From Sporomusa malonica (GTDB lineage Bacteria; Bacillota; Negativicutes; Sporomusales; Sporomusaceae), in NCBI RefSeq assembly GCF_900176355.1, contig NZ_FWXI01000010.1, positions 62,001 to 126,000 on the forward strand: DNA of 64,000 bases, given 5' to 3'. The notes beneath the pieces are model-generated. The model saw only the letters and a program-made list of their open reading frames with translations, had not been told where the DNA came from and made no database searches. Each line of letters opens with the position of its first letter. The stretch's first letter is position 1. The position numbers were made by a program, and so were the translations under genes. Shown here in pieces: positions 53,669-62,638 of the stretch.

Positions 53669-55177
53669 CTACTTTATTTTCATACTGCCTGTTTCCAGGA
53701 AGCGAGTATGCCAGGAAAGAGCTTCATTCATTATATGTGGAGTGTGCGCATTACCAGTGGCCTTCTCAGCCCGTTCAAGATAATCTCTAAGCATTGGCTG
53801 ATAATCAGGGTGAGCACAATTTTCGATAATAACGCGAGCCCGTTCTTTAGGGCTTAAACCACGGACGTCAGCAACACCACGTTCGGTGATAAAGACATCA
53901 ATATCATGTTCGGTATGATCAAAGTGTGAGCACATAGGAACAACAGAGGAAATATCGCCTTTTTTAGCAATCGAATTCGTGAAGAAGAAGGTCAGGTAGG
54001 CGTTACGGGCAAAGTCACCTGAGCCGCCAATCCCGTTCATCATTTTTGTGCCCATGATATGAGTAGAGTTAACATGACCATAGATATCGAACTCAATGGC
54101 AGTGTTCATGGCAATTACACCAATTCGACGGGCAATTTCCGGGCTATTAGCAACTTCTTGCGGCCGGAGAATGATTTTTTTGCGATATTCGCCTATATTA
54201 TCATATAACCGTTTTAAACCATCTGGCGAAGGGGTAATAGAAGTTCCCGAGGCAAAAGTAAGCTTGCCGGCATCAATTAGATCAAACATACCATCCTGAA
54301 TAACCTCGGTATAGACAGTAAGGTTTTCAAATTCAGAATTAGCCAAGCCAGCGACAACCGCATTGGCGACTGAACCTACACCAGATTGCAGCGGCAACAG
54401 GTTCTCTGGCATACGACCAGCTTTGATTTCTTTCTTCAGGAATTCAATCAGATGACCAGTCATAGCTCGGGCATCATCATCAATAGCAGCCAAAGGACGT
54501 ACATCGTCTTTGATATCACAAGGAACTATGTACGCGATTTTATTTGGATCACAAGGAATATATGGCGTACCAATACGGTCATCAGCTTTCACAAGCGGTA
54601 TCGGTTGACGATTCGGGGGGTCAAGCGGCACATACACATCATGCATACCTTCAAGTTCAAGCGGCTGGCTTGTATTGATTTCAACAATAACAAAATCAGC
54701 ACTTTGAACAAATGAAGCAGAGTTACCAAGCGAAGTTGTCGGCACAATATGACCTTCTTCAGTAATGGCACAAGCTTCAATTATAGCCACATCAACTTTT
54801 CCACCAAGAAACCCATAGCGTGACATTTGTGCCACATGGCTTAAGTGGAGGTCGGTATACTGGACACCACCATTGTTAATAGCTTTCCTGAGAGCATCAT
54901 TAGTTTGATACGGAAGCCGTTTGCCGATACCCTTGGCTTCAGCTAAGGCGCCATCAAGCTCCTTACCTACTGAAGCACCAGTCCACAGGTTTACTTGGAA
55001 ATTCTCTTGTTTCATTCTCTCTGCCAGCGCGAGCGGCACTGCCTTGGGATATCCCGCAGGCGTAAAACCACTGGCACCAATGTTCATCCCTGGTTTAATA
55101 CTGGCAGCTGCTTGCTCTGCGCTGGCAATCTTAGCATGCAGAGCTTGGTTTCTGACTCGGTCTTTGATGTCAATCAT
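53669..55177 (-). CDS. Acetyl-CoA hydrolase/transferase-family CoA transferase (probable succinate-activating)
   Basis: 502 residues of the Cat1/Ach1 family. Signatures are GMNIGASGFTPAGYPKAVPLALAER, the catalytic-Glu region TEVIQDGMFDLIDAGK, IGVIAMNTAIEFDIYGHVNSTH and GIGGSGDFARNA. Relatives include succinyl-CoA:CoA transferase and propionyl-CoA:succinate CoA transferase. Being first in an operon ending in propionyl-CoA formation, propionyl-CoA:succinate transfer is the best inference. Confidence 0.85.
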   Translation of the reverse strand: MIDIKDRVRNQALHAKIASAEQAAASIKPGMNIGASGFTPAGYPKAVPLALAERMKQENFQVNLWTGASVGKELDGALAEAKGIGKRLPYQTNDALRKAINNGGVQYTDLHLSHVAQMSRYGFLGGKVDVAIIEACAITEEGHIVPTTSLGNSASFVQSADFVIVEINTSQPLELEGMHDVYVPLDPPNRQPIPLVKADDRIGTPYIPCDPNKIAYIVPCDIKDDVRPLAAIDDDARAMTGHLIEFLKKEIKAGRMPENLLPLQSGVGSVANAVVAGLANSEFENLTVYTEVIQDGMFDLIDAGKLTFASGTSITPSPDGLKRLYDNIGEYRKKIILRPQEVANSPEIARRIGVIAMNTAIEFDIYGHVNSTHIMGTKMMNGIGGSGDFARNAYLTFFFTNSIAKKGDISSVVPMCSHFDHTEHDIDVFITERGVADVRGLSPKERARVIIENCAHPDYQPMLRDYLERAEKATGNAHTPHIMNEALSWHTRFLETGSMKIK

Positions 55178-55280
55178 TGTGCACTCTCCATTCGAATCGG
55201 TAATTTTATTATAATTTTAGAGATATCACAGTTATTGTTAGGAAAACCGCCAAAAATATTCTAACACACAATTACAGGGA

Positions 55281-55334
55281 CAACAAAAAAGCACCTATTG
55301 GTTTATTTTGCATGAACAAAACAAACCCAGGTGC
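55281..55334 (-). terminator. Strong hairpin terminator ending the RNA at 55.3-55.5 kb
   Basis: GCACCT (55291-55296) and AGGTGC (55329-55334) close an imperfect ~18-bp stem containing GGTTTATTTTG against CAAAACAAACC, with six T following on the minus strand. It lies about 210 bases after the rex stop and about 100 bases before the CoA transferase start. Confidence 0.8.
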
Positions 55335-55490
55335 GCACTTACTAGTTATCCATTACCGGTTAGGCAACAGACCATAAGGGCGTAGTTTGCAGAGTGTACT
55401 TCCAGAACGACCGACTGGGCGTCTGTCCGTATAGTTATAGGTTTCAGCTATAACATTATTGCTTTATACTATAGGTATTCTACGCCCAAA
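55281..55490 (-). ncRNA. Candidate structured RNA between rex and the CoA transferase gene
   Basis: On the minus strand GGGCGTAG (55487-55480) is perfectly complementary to CTACGCCC (55385-55378), closing a domain of about 94 nt. A second ACGCCC (55422-55417) inside the domain competes for the same 5' strand. Several AT-rich helices (TATAG/CTATA) lie inside, and the region ends in a strong terminator. It could be a free small RNA (6S-like size) or a leader controlling the CoA transferase gene. I could not match it to cobalamin, glycine, c-di-GMP or T-box signatures. The rest of the gap to 55178 holds no ORF. Confidence 0.45.
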
Positions 55491-55542
55491 ATGAAATTCC
55501 TGCTACTTTATAGGCAAAAAAATATTTTTTTGTTGGAATTTG

Positions 55543-56184
55543 TCAGATTTGGCGAGAAAGATAATAGGACATACTACTTAACCCTACAGACAAGTCCTCA
55601 CTTACTACATGGATGCTGGCAGGTACGTTTAGCTTAACGGGGGCAAAGTTCCATATGCCCTTGATCCCAGCCTCAACAAAACGCGTAGCAATATCCTGTG
55701 CGTATTCGGCAGGTACAGTAATAATCCCAATCTGAATATCGCGATCGCTCACGATTTCTTTCATTCGTTCAATGCTGAAAATCTCCACTTCATTAATATA
55801 GCGCCCTATTTTGTCGGTGTCTACATCAAAAATTGCCTGAAGATCAAATCCCTGCGGGGAAAAATTGGCATAGTTAGCCAACGCCCACCCTAAGTGGCCT
55901 ACGCCAGCAATAGCAATATTCCACTTACGATTGAGCCCGAGAATTTCACCAATATTCCGCATAAGCTCTCGCACATAGTAGCCGACGCCTTTTTTGCCAA
56001 ACTCACCAAAAGCTGACAAATCCTTGCGTATTTGTTCAGGTGTTACCCCGATTTTCCGCCCTAGTTCATCAGAAGATATAATTTCAATACCTTCTTGTTG
56101 ACTTAGTTTAAGCGTACGGTAATAAAGCGGCAACCTATCAATCGTTGCCTTAGAGATTACTGCATTTTCTTTGTGTTCTTTCAT
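55543..56184 (-). CDS. rex: Redox-sensing transcriptional repressor Rex
   Basis: 213 residues. The N-terminal winged helix (VISKATIDRLPLYYRTL, ISSDELGRKIGVTPEQIRKDL, FGEFGKKGVGYYV) binds DNA and the Rossmann domain (AIAGVGHLGWALANYANF) senses NADH/NAD+. ATG 56184 behind AGGGAGAG is preferred. It is downstream of the hydrogenase genes but separated from them by a terminator. Likely targets in this window are rnf and fermentation genes. Confidence 0.95.
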   Translation of the reverse strand: MKEHKENAVISKATIDRLPLYYRTLKLSQQEGIEIISSDELGRKIGVTPEQIRKDLSAFGEFGKKGVGYYVRELMRNIGEILGLNRKWNIAIAGVGHLGWALANYANFSPQGFDLQAIFDVDTDKIGRYINEVEIFSIERMKEIVSDRDIQIGIITVPAEYAQDIATRFVEAGIKGIWNFAPVKLNVPASIHVVSEDLSVGLSSMSYYLSRQI

Positions 56185-56352
56185 CGAAACAACTCTCCCT
56201 AGCAATAGTCAGCGCTCATATAAGCGGCTTATCTTTCTATATTATTTGTAATTTATTCTCACTCATACCTGTAAATTCCTGCTACGTAAACTTAAATAGG
56301 CATATTTGTTATACAATTTCACATTTACTAAATATTTATACTATAAAAAGCC

Positions 56353-56385
56353 AATAAAAAAAAGGGATGTCCAGCGGACATCCCT
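56353..56385 (-). terminator. Terminator after hydA
   Basis: A perfect stem AGGGATGTCC (56363-56372) with GGACATCCCT (56376-56385), a three-base loop and a run of eight T on the minus strand. Confidence 0.93.
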
Positions 56386-56392
56386 CGATAAT

Positions 56393-58120
56393 TTAACATT
56401 TCTTTTGCGGATGATAGTGAGTATGCAGTAGGTGGTGAGACTTTTCACCCAGCGGCTTACCCAACCACGTTTCGTAAAGCTCGGCAACTGCCGGGTTATC
56501 ATGCGACTTCCGAATATCTGAGCACGTATCGCATTCATAGATAGCATCCATACGTTTTTGACGATGTTCAGCTGACGTAATGATTGGCTGCCCGCCGCCG
56601 CCTGAGCAGCCGCCAGGACAAGCCATGATTTCAATAAAGTGATAATCAGCTTCGCCTGCACGTATTTTATCTAAAAGAATACGGGCATTTGCTAAAGTAT
56701 GAGCTATAGCAACTTTAGCTGTCAAACCATCTTTAATAGGTACAGCAGCTTCTTTGATGCCGGTCATACCACGAACAGCTTGGAACTCAATGTTGTCGAG
56801 CTCATTTCCGGTTACCAGTTTGACAACGGTCCGGAGAGCTGCTTCCGTTACACCGCCAGTAGCACCAAAGATTACGCCAGCGCCTGAGCCGACACCAAGC
56901 GGAGCGTCAAAATCGGCCTCTTCCAATTTTCCGAAGGTTAAGCCAGCTTCGCGGATCATACGGGCCAATTCGCGAGTTGTCAGAACATAGTCAACATCTT
57001 GGTAACCGCTTGAATTCATCTCTGGGCGCGCGGCCTCTGCCTTTTTAGCAGTACACGGCATAATGGAGACTGAAACGATATCCTTAGGATCAATCCCTGC
57101 CTTCTCTGCATAGTAGGTCTTAGCCAGAGCACCAAACATCTGCTGTGGCGACTTAGCAGAAGACAGATGGTCTAAGAGGTCAGGATATTTCAATTCAATA
57201 AAATTAACCCAGCCTGGGCTGCAAGAGGTGATCATGGGCAGCTTGCCGCCGTTAGTCAGCCGGTCAATAAGCTCTGAACCTTCTTCCCAGATAGTAAGGT
57301 CAGCAGTAAAATTTGTGTCAAATACTTTATCAAAACCTAAGCGCTTGAGTGCAGTTACCATCTTACCAGTAACAATTGTACCATTAGGCAGATCAAGAGC
57401 TTCGCCCAAAGCAACGCGCACAGCAGGAGCAGTCTGAACAATTACATGTTTAGATGGATCACTGATGGCATTCCAAACTTTCTCTGTATCATCTTTTTCG
57501 ACAATAGCACCTGTCGGACATACGGCAGCACATTGACCGCAGTAAGTACAGGCTACTTCGTCCAAGCCTAAGTCAAAGGCAGGAACAACAGTTGTATCAA
57601 AGCCCCTGTTAGCAAAGCTGTAGACATGTACGCCCTGGCGCTCGCTGCAGGCGCGGATGCAACGACCGCACAAAATACATTTGCTTTGGTCGCGAACCAA
57701 GGAAGGATTATTTGCATCAAGTGGATAGTTTTTCTTTTCTCCGTCAAAACGTACTTCCCTGACGCCCAGGTCTGAAGCAATAGTTTGCAATTCGCAGCTT
57801 AAGTTGCGTTGGCAAGATAAGCAGTCTGTTGGGTGGTTGGCCAATAAAAGCTCAACTACCGTTTTGCGAGCTTCGCGTACATTGGCTGTATTGGTACGAA
57901 CAATCATACCTTCATTTACCGGATATACGCAAGATGCTACCAAACTGCGGGCACCCTCCACTTCTACCATACACACACGACAGGCCCCTTCTACACGCAG
58001 CTCAGGATGATAGCACAAAGTCGGAATTTTAATTCCGAGCGAAATTGCTGCTTCCAGAACAGTCGATGTTTTCGGTACGGCTACTTTCTGTCCATCGATT
58101 GTTATATTAACCATTTCCAT
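56393..58120 (-). CDS. hydA: [FeFe]-hydrogenase catalytic subunit HydA (NAD-linked, multimeric type)
   Basis: 575 residues. In order: a [2Fe-2S] domain (CYHPEL, GACRVCMVEVEG), a His-ligated [4Fe-4S] motif (HPTDCLSCQRNLSCEL), two ferredoxin clusters (CILCGRCIRAC, CTYCGQCAAVCPTGAI), the H-cluster domain, and a C-terminal small-subunit-like region (HDNPAVAELYETWLG, LLHTHYH). H-cluster motifs are TSCSPGW, MPCTAKK and EIMACPGGCSGGGGQP; the first has Cys-Ser where monomeric enzymes have Cys-Cys, a form I recall from other multimeric enzymes. It is last in the hydCEDBA-like operon. The start is ATG 58120 with GAGGGTG nine bases upstream. Confidence 0.95.
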   Translation of the reverse strand: MEMVNITIDGQKVAVPKTSTVLEAAISLGIKIPTLCYHPELRVEGACRVCMVEVEGARSLVASCVYPVNEGMIVRTNTANVREARKTVVELLLANHPTDCLSCQRNLSCELQTIASDLGVREVRFDGEKKNYPLDANNPSLVRDQSKCILCGRCIRACSERQGVHVYSFANRGFDTTVVPAFDLGLDEVACTYCGQCAAVCPTGAIVEKDDTEKVWNAISDPSKHVIVQTAPAVRVALGEALDLPNGTIVTGKMVTALKRLGFDKVFDTNFTADLTIWEEGSELIDRLTNGGKLPMITSCSPGWVNFIELKYPDLLDHLSSAKSPQQMFGALAKTYYAEKAGIDPKDIVSVSIMPCTAKKAEAARPEMNSSGYQDVDYVLTTRELARMIREAGLTFGKLEEADFDAPLGVGSGAGVIFGATGGVTEAALRTVVKLVTGNELDNIEFQAVRGMTGIKEAAVPIKDGLTAKVAIAHTLANARILLDKIRAGEADYHFIEIMACPGGCSGGGGQPIITSAEHRQKRMDAIYECDTCSDIRKSHDNPAVAELYETWLGKPLGEKSHHLLHTHYHPQKKC

Positions 58121-58197
58121 CGTAGTTGTCACCCTCTCTTCTCCCAATCATTCTGTCTTTCGTTGGGTATATCTCCGGTTCCAATTAACCGGCAAGC

Positions 58198-59988
58198 TTA
58201 ACCTCTAACGATTGATTTAAACGGACATTTGTCAAAGCAGGCGCCGCACTTGATGCACTTAGCTGTGTCAATTTCGTGTACAGCCTTTTTCTCACCGCTA
58301 ATAGCTTCAACCGGGCATGCTTTTTTGCACAAGCCGCAGCCTTTGCAGGTATCAGTAATGCCATACTGCAGCAGGTTGGTGCAGGCACCAGCCGGACAGC
58401 GTTTCTCGTTGATGTGGGCTTCATATTCTGCACGGAAATAGTGCAATGTAGACAATACCGGATTGGGAGCAGTCTGACCCAGACCACAAAGAGCAGTGGT
58501 CTTAATGTTTTTAGCCATGTTCTCTAACAGGGCAATATCTCCTGCACGGCCTTGACCTTCAGTAATCCGGGTGAGAATTTCCAGCATACGTTTGGTGCCT
58601 TCACGGCATGGAGTACATTTACCACAAGACTCGGATTGGGTAAAGTTCAAAAAGAACTTAGCAACATCAACCATACAAGTGGTCTCATCCATTACTACCA
58701 GACCGCCTGAGCCCATCATTGCCCCAGCTTGAATAAGAGAATCATAATCTACCGGTAAATCAAGGAGGTTTTCAGGCAGACATCCGCCTGACGGACCGCC
58801 GATTTGAACTGCCTTGAATTTTTTACCGCCTTGAATACCGCCGCCTATGTCATAAATAATTTCGCGCATGGTAATGCCCATAGGAACTTCGGCCAGACCA
58901 GTATTATTAATACGGCCAGTAAGCGCAAATACCTTGGTACCTTTACTCTTTTCAGTTCCGATTGACGCATACCAGTCAGCACCCTTGGTGATAATTTGAG
59001 GTACATTACCAAAGGTTTCGACATTATTAATATTGGTCGGTTTGCCCCACAGACCAGATATAGCTGGGAACGGTGGGCGAGGACGCGGCATACCGCGTTT
59101 GCCTTCAATTGAGGCTAAGAGCGCTGTTTCTTCGCCACATACAAAGGCACCAGCACCTTCTTTAATCTTAAGTTTAAAACTAAAGCCCGAATTTAAAATA
59201 TTCTCGCCTAAGAGGCCCATCTCTTCAGCCTGCTGAATAGCTATTCTCAGGCGCTTGATAGCCAATGGGTATTCAGCCCGGACATAGACATAGCCTTCAT
59301 CAGCGCCAATAGCATAGCCGCAGATAGCCATACCTTCGATTATGCGATGGGGGTCGCCTTCAAGAACGCTACGGTCCATAAATGCACCGGGGTCACCTTC
59401 ATCAGCGTTACAGACAACATACTTTTTCGTGCCAGGTGCATTACGTGTGAATCCCCATTTCATACCAGTCGGGAAACCACCGCCGCCCCGGCCCCTCAGG
59501 CCAGACTTTTTAACTTCATCCACTACCTCTTCAGGCTTCATTTCTGTCAGAGCTTTGCCTAACGCTTCATAACCGCCCTCGGCAATGTATTCATTAATAT
59601 CTTCGGGATTGATGTGACCGCAGTTAGCCAACACCATCCGCATCTGCTTTTTATAGAAATCAAGATCTTTATAGCTCGGGATTTTCTCATGAGTAATGGG
59701 CTCTTTAAATAATAAACGCTCAACGATACGACCTTTGAAAAGGTGGTTCTCAACCAGTTCAGGCACGTCCGACTCTTGAACACGAACATAGAAGGTACCC
59801 TCTGGATAGATAATGACCAGCGGACCCATTTCACAAAAGCCGTGACAACCGGTTTCAATAATTTTAATTTCTTTATCTAAACCCTTTTTGGCCAGTTCTT
59901 CTTGGAAAGCGGCTTCAACCTTTTTTGCACCTGAAGACACGCAGCCAGTACCGGCGCAAATGAGCACATGCGCTCTGATATGTTCCAT
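58198..59988 (-). CDS. hydB: Hydrogenase subunit HydB (NuoF-like, FMN/NAD)
   Basis: 596 residues: an N-terminal thioredoxin-like [2Fe-2S] domain (CAGTGCVSSG, TGCHGFCEMGP), a NuoF core with NADH/FMN motifs (GLRGRGGGGFPTGMKWG near 165, NADEGDPGAFMDR), an SLBB segment, the NuoF [4Fe-4S] motif ESCGKCTPCREG, and two C-terminal clusters (CKGCGLCKKACPVEAI, CIKCGACFDKCPFKSI). This is the architecture of the flavin subunit of electron-bifurcating or NADH-linked hydrogenases. Confidence 0.95.
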   Translation of the reverse strand: MEHIRAHVLICAGTGCVSSGAKKVEAAFQEELAKKGLDKEIKIIETGCHGFCEMGPLVIIYPEGTFYVRVQESDVPELVENHLFKGRIVERLLFKEPITHEKIPSYKDLDFYKKQMRMVLANCGHINPEDINEYIAEGGYEALGKALTEMKPEEVVDEVKKSGLRGRGGGGFPTGMKWGFTRNAPGTKKYVVCNADEGDPGAFMDRSVLEGDPHRIIEGMAICGYAIGADEGYVYVRAEYPLAIKRLRIAIQQAEEMGLLGENILNSGFSFKLKIKEGAGAFVCGEETALLASIEGKRGMPRPRPPFPAISGLWGKPTNINNVETFGNVPQIITKGADWYASIGTEKSKGTKVFALTGRINNTGLAEVPMGITMREIIYDIGGGIQGGKKFKAVQIGGPSGGCLPENLLDLPVDYDSLIQAGAMMGSGGLVVMDETTCMVDVAKFFLNFTQSESCGKCTPCREGTKRMLEILTRITEGQGRAGDIALLENMAKNIKTTALCGLGQTAPNPVLSTLHYFRAEYEAHINEKRCPAGACTNLLQYGITDTCKGCGLCKKACPVEAISGEKKAVHEIDTAKCIKCGACFDKCPFKSIVRG

Positions 59989-60019
59989 AATATCCCCTCC
60001 TGTTACTCTACCAAATTAT

Positions 60020-60382
60020 TCAGTCAATCTTACCGACAGCAAGCTCTGCTACAATCCGTCCGTTAACTACATGCTCGGCAAAAATTTTGGGGACATCTGC
60101 CGGTGTGACTCTGCCGTAAGTTATCCGAGGTTCACCAGGACGGACAACATCGACAAGCACTTCTTTTTCACACATACCGATACAACCAGTCTGACAGATC
60201 TTAACATCTTCAAGCTTGCGCTTGGCAACTTCTTCCAAAACAGCAGTCATGACTTGTCGAGCACCAGCGGCAATACCGCAAGTACCCATTCCAACAATTA
60301 CCTGGGTACCGCCTTCATGGCGCAGGTTATTCTTAGTCTTAAGCTCTTCCCGCAGGCGTTTCAAATCTTCAATTGTTTTCAT
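60020..60382 (-). CDS. Thioredoxin-like [2Fe-2S] ferredoxin (HydD-like)
   Basis: 120 residues of the thioredoxin-like [2Fe-2S] fold. The four cluster cysteines are in GMGTCGIAAGAR and CQTGCIGMCEKEV. It sits between the GHKL-ATPase gene and hydB, the place of hydD in the Acetobacterium-type hydCEDBA cluster. ATG 60382 behind GAGGTG is preferred, overlapping the previous gene by 14 bases. Confidence 0.88.
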   Translation of the reverse strand: MKTIEDLKRLREELKTKNNLRHEGGTQVIVGMGTCGIAAGARQVMTAVLEEVAKRKLEDVKICQTGCIGMCEKEVLVDVVRPGEPRITYGRVTPADVPKIFAEHVVNGRIVAELAVGKID

Positions 60383-60932
60383 CTTTAGCACCTCCGTACA
60401 AATTGGCTATGTTATCTGACAAATACTCATGCAACCAAACTAAAACGTCTGGCTGCGTCAGTGGAATACCATCTAAAGTAATGGCTAACTCCTGGGAAGA
60501 AACCGAAAAAAACTTGTCATTTACGGTATGATGGTATAAAAAGTGCAATTCCGAGTTAGCAACAAGTATACTTTTAATTGTTTCTACCAGATTTCCTATT
60601 GGCGGCCTGTCAAAATGGCTGTGTTTGTACATAGCTTGAACCACAGTACCCTTTCCAGGCGTCGAGTCAATTTTCAAATATCCACCGCAACGTTTAGTAG
60701 ACATATCCATTAACGGTAATCCCAATCCTATGCGCCGGGTAGTCCGGGTGGTAATAAAGGGGTCGATTACTAGCTGGCGTAGTTGTTCGTTCATACCCCT
60801 ACCGTTATCAGAAACTTTGATAGTCATCTCATCATCAACTAAACATTCACTAATTTCTAACGTAACTGAAGTCGCCCCTGCTTCGATTGAATTCTGAACT
60901 AGGTCAAGTATATGAAGAGAAATTTCACGCAT
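60369..60932 (-). CDS. Stand-alone GHKL (HATPase_c) ATP-binding protein
   Basis: 187 residues. The N box is LDLVQNSIEAGA, G1 is VSDNGRGM, and G2 is RRIGLGLPLMDMSTKRCGG; there is no phospho-acceptor or sensor domain. A C-terminal ~60 residues of unknown type follow. It is encoded between the HydC and HydD-like genes in several hydrogenase clusters. It could act as an anti-sigma-like or two-component partner. The ribosome site is weak. Confidence 0.85.
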   Translation of the reverse strand: MREISLHILDLVQNSIEAGATSVTLEISECLVDDEMTIKVSDNGRGMNEQLRQLVIDPFITTRTTRRIGLGLPLMDMSTKRCGGYLKIDSTPGKGTVVQAMYKHSHFDRPPIGNLVETIKSILVANSELHFLYHHTVNDKFFSVSSQELAITLDGIPLTQPDVLVWLHEYLSDNIANLYGGAKDENN

Positions 60933-60943
60933 CGTCTACAACA

Positions 60944-61453
60944 TTAAGCGTATTTAGCTAATAATTCAGGGATTACTTCCGGAGTCAGGCGACCATGGGT
61001 ATCGTCATTGACCATAAGTACCGGAGCTAAACCACAGGCACCGATACAGGCCACTGTTTCCAATGTGAATTTAAGATCAGGAGTAGTACCGCCAGCCTTA
61101 ACTTGCAGGCCGTCTTCCAGTGCTTTAAGAATAGCTTTAGCACCACGCACATGACATGCAGTGCCTTGGCAAACACGGACAATGTTTTTCCCTCGGGGAT
61201 TAAGATGGAATTGGGAGTAGAAGGTTACCACACCGTAAATTTGGCTAACTGGAATCCCCGTTTTTTCGGCAATACACTTGATGACTTCTCTAGGCAGGTA
61301 GCCATAAGCATTTTGTGCTTCCTGCAGCACCGGGATAAGAGCTCCTTTTACACCCTGGTATTTAGCCAGAATTGCTTCCACTTGATCCAGAGCCAGCTTA
61401 CCCGCTTCGCCGCCACCACAGCAGCAGCATTTAGTTTCCTTGTCGCTGTTCAT
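60944..61453 (-). CDS. hydC: Hydrogenase subunit HydC (NuoE-like [2Fe-2S])
   Basis: 169 residues. Cluster ligands are in CQGTACHVRGAK and CIGACGLAP, as in NuoE/HoxE. The N-terminus carries four consecutive cysteines (KCCCCGGGE), which is unusual for the family. It passes electrons between HydB and HydA. It is first of the five genes ending at hydA. Confidence 0.94.
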   Translation of the reverse strand: MNSDKETKCCCCGGGEAGKLALDQVEAILAKYQGVKGALIPVLQEAQNAYGYLPREVIKCIAEKTGIPVSQIYGVVTFYSQFHLNPRGKNIVRVCQGTACHVRGAKAILKALEDGLQVKAGGTTPDLKFTLETVACIGACGLAPVLMVNDDTHGRLTPEVIPELLAKYA

Positions 61454-61513
61454 GTTAACTCCTCCTTATGAAAAAATCGCAATTGTTCTAGTAACGCTAT
61501 GATTAAATAGTGG

Positions 61514-62257
61514 TTAAACCACCACCTTTCGCAAGTTTTGTGCTAATAGTGCCTGTCGGATTTCCCCTAATGTCGGTTGCTCGAGGTAAAAGCTGGTTTT
61601 CGGACCATCAACAAAATCGTCCATTACATGGGCATCCGAGGCTGTTATTATAGGCAGGCTGCCAATAGCTGGAATACGCTGTAGCGCATGCTCTACACTC
61701 ATATTTCTTGATATTTCCACAGCTGCCAGTTCCACATCAGGCGGGATAAATCCCAGTTGTGAAATAATGCTGTAGGTAGGCCGGTCAATGTGGCTGGCAA
61801 TACATATTCCACCAATATTTTTGACTTGTTCAGAAATTTCTGCAATACCAACAGTCAACGATGCCAGCAAAAGCTCTGGTTTTTCAGCAATAAAATTGTC
61901 CTCAGCATCAACAATAAACTGAGCGCCAAACCGTTCAGCATTATTAAGCCGCCCGGACATATGACGCTGGGTAAAATTTTCCCAGGCTTTAAGTTGCCGC
62001 ATTTTTTCAAATAAAACAATAAGATGAACTTCTTCCTTACTTTCAACTTCCATGCCAAGGAGTACGGTGACATCAGTCCCTTTTGCCGCTTCTAAAGCGG
62101 CAGCGACATTGTCGCAGGCGTTATGATCGGTAATGGCAATGATATCGACTTTATGCTGCACTGCGTGCCAAATAATGTTACGCGGCGTCATTTCAACCGC
62201 CGCACAGGGCGACAACAATGTGTGCACATGAAGATCAGCCACAAACCGGCGCATCAT
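61514..62257 (-). CDS. PHP-domain metal-dependent phosphoesterase
   Basis: 247 residues. Metal motifs are DLHVHTLLSP at the N-terminus, ITDHNACDN, EVESKEEVH, ASHIDRP and SDAHVMDDF. It resembles the TrpH/PHP group that acts on nucleotide phosphates. The start overlaps the DRTGG gene stop (ATGA). Such PHP genes are common beside HydS-type sensory proteins; the substrate is unknown. Confidence 0.9.
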   Translation of the reverse strand: MMRRFVADLHVHTLLSPCAAVEMTPRNIIWHAVQHKVDIIAITDHNACDNVAAALEAAKGTDVTVLLGMEVESKEEVHLIVLFEKMRQLKAWENFTQRHMSGRLNNAERFGAQFIVDAEDNFIAEKPELLLASLTVGIAEISEQVKNIGGICIASHIDRPTYSIISQLGFIPPDVELAAVEISRNMSVEHALQRIPAIGSLPIITASDAHVMDDFVDGPKTSFYLEQPTLGEIRQALLAQNLRKVVV

Positions 62258-62595
62258 TCCCCCGCAATACCCAACTGGTATAAACGGCCAACTACTTCAA
62301 AAGTAGAAAGTGTTGTAGTTAGGATGATAATCTCTTCAGTTACAGCCTTGCGAACGGCATCCTTATCAGGTTCGACACCACCGGCAACAATAATGGCAGT
62401 CAGGCCAGCCAGCGATGCTACCGCAACAATGTTTTGGTGCCCCTGCATTGTTACCCATATGTTACCCGCACGAGCCTGCCCCATCACGTTACTCAGCAAA
62501 TCGGAAGCATAACCACCACTTATTTCCTGACTGAGGTTGGACTGACCTGATACCACTTGCAGCGGCAAAGCCTTCACTAGTTCTTGAACCGTCAC
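62254..62595 (-). CDS. DRTGG-domain protein
   Basis: 113 residues beginning VTVQELVKALPLQVVSG and containing the DRTGG-like block ISGGYASDLLSNVMGQARAG. This matches the regulatory DRTGG domain of phosphotransacetylase and related proteins, here as a single-domain protein. GTG 62595 is preferred because GGGAGGAG lies five bases upstream. Its role is probably ligand sensing. Confidence 0.85.
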   Translation of the reverse strand: MTVQELVKALPLQVVSGQSNLSQEISGGYASDLLSNVMGQARAGNIWVTMQGHQNIVAVASLAGLTAIIVAGGVEPDKDAVRKAVTEEIIILTTTLSTFEVVGRLYQLGIAGE

Positions 62596-62638
62596 ACTTA
62601 CTCCTCCCAATACTAAATTATAAAATTAAATATATATT

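Noticed and set aside
55178..55490. Cobalamin riboswitch ahead of the B12-dependent pathway
   Set aside because: The conserved B12-box and core sequences are not present, although the region is structured.
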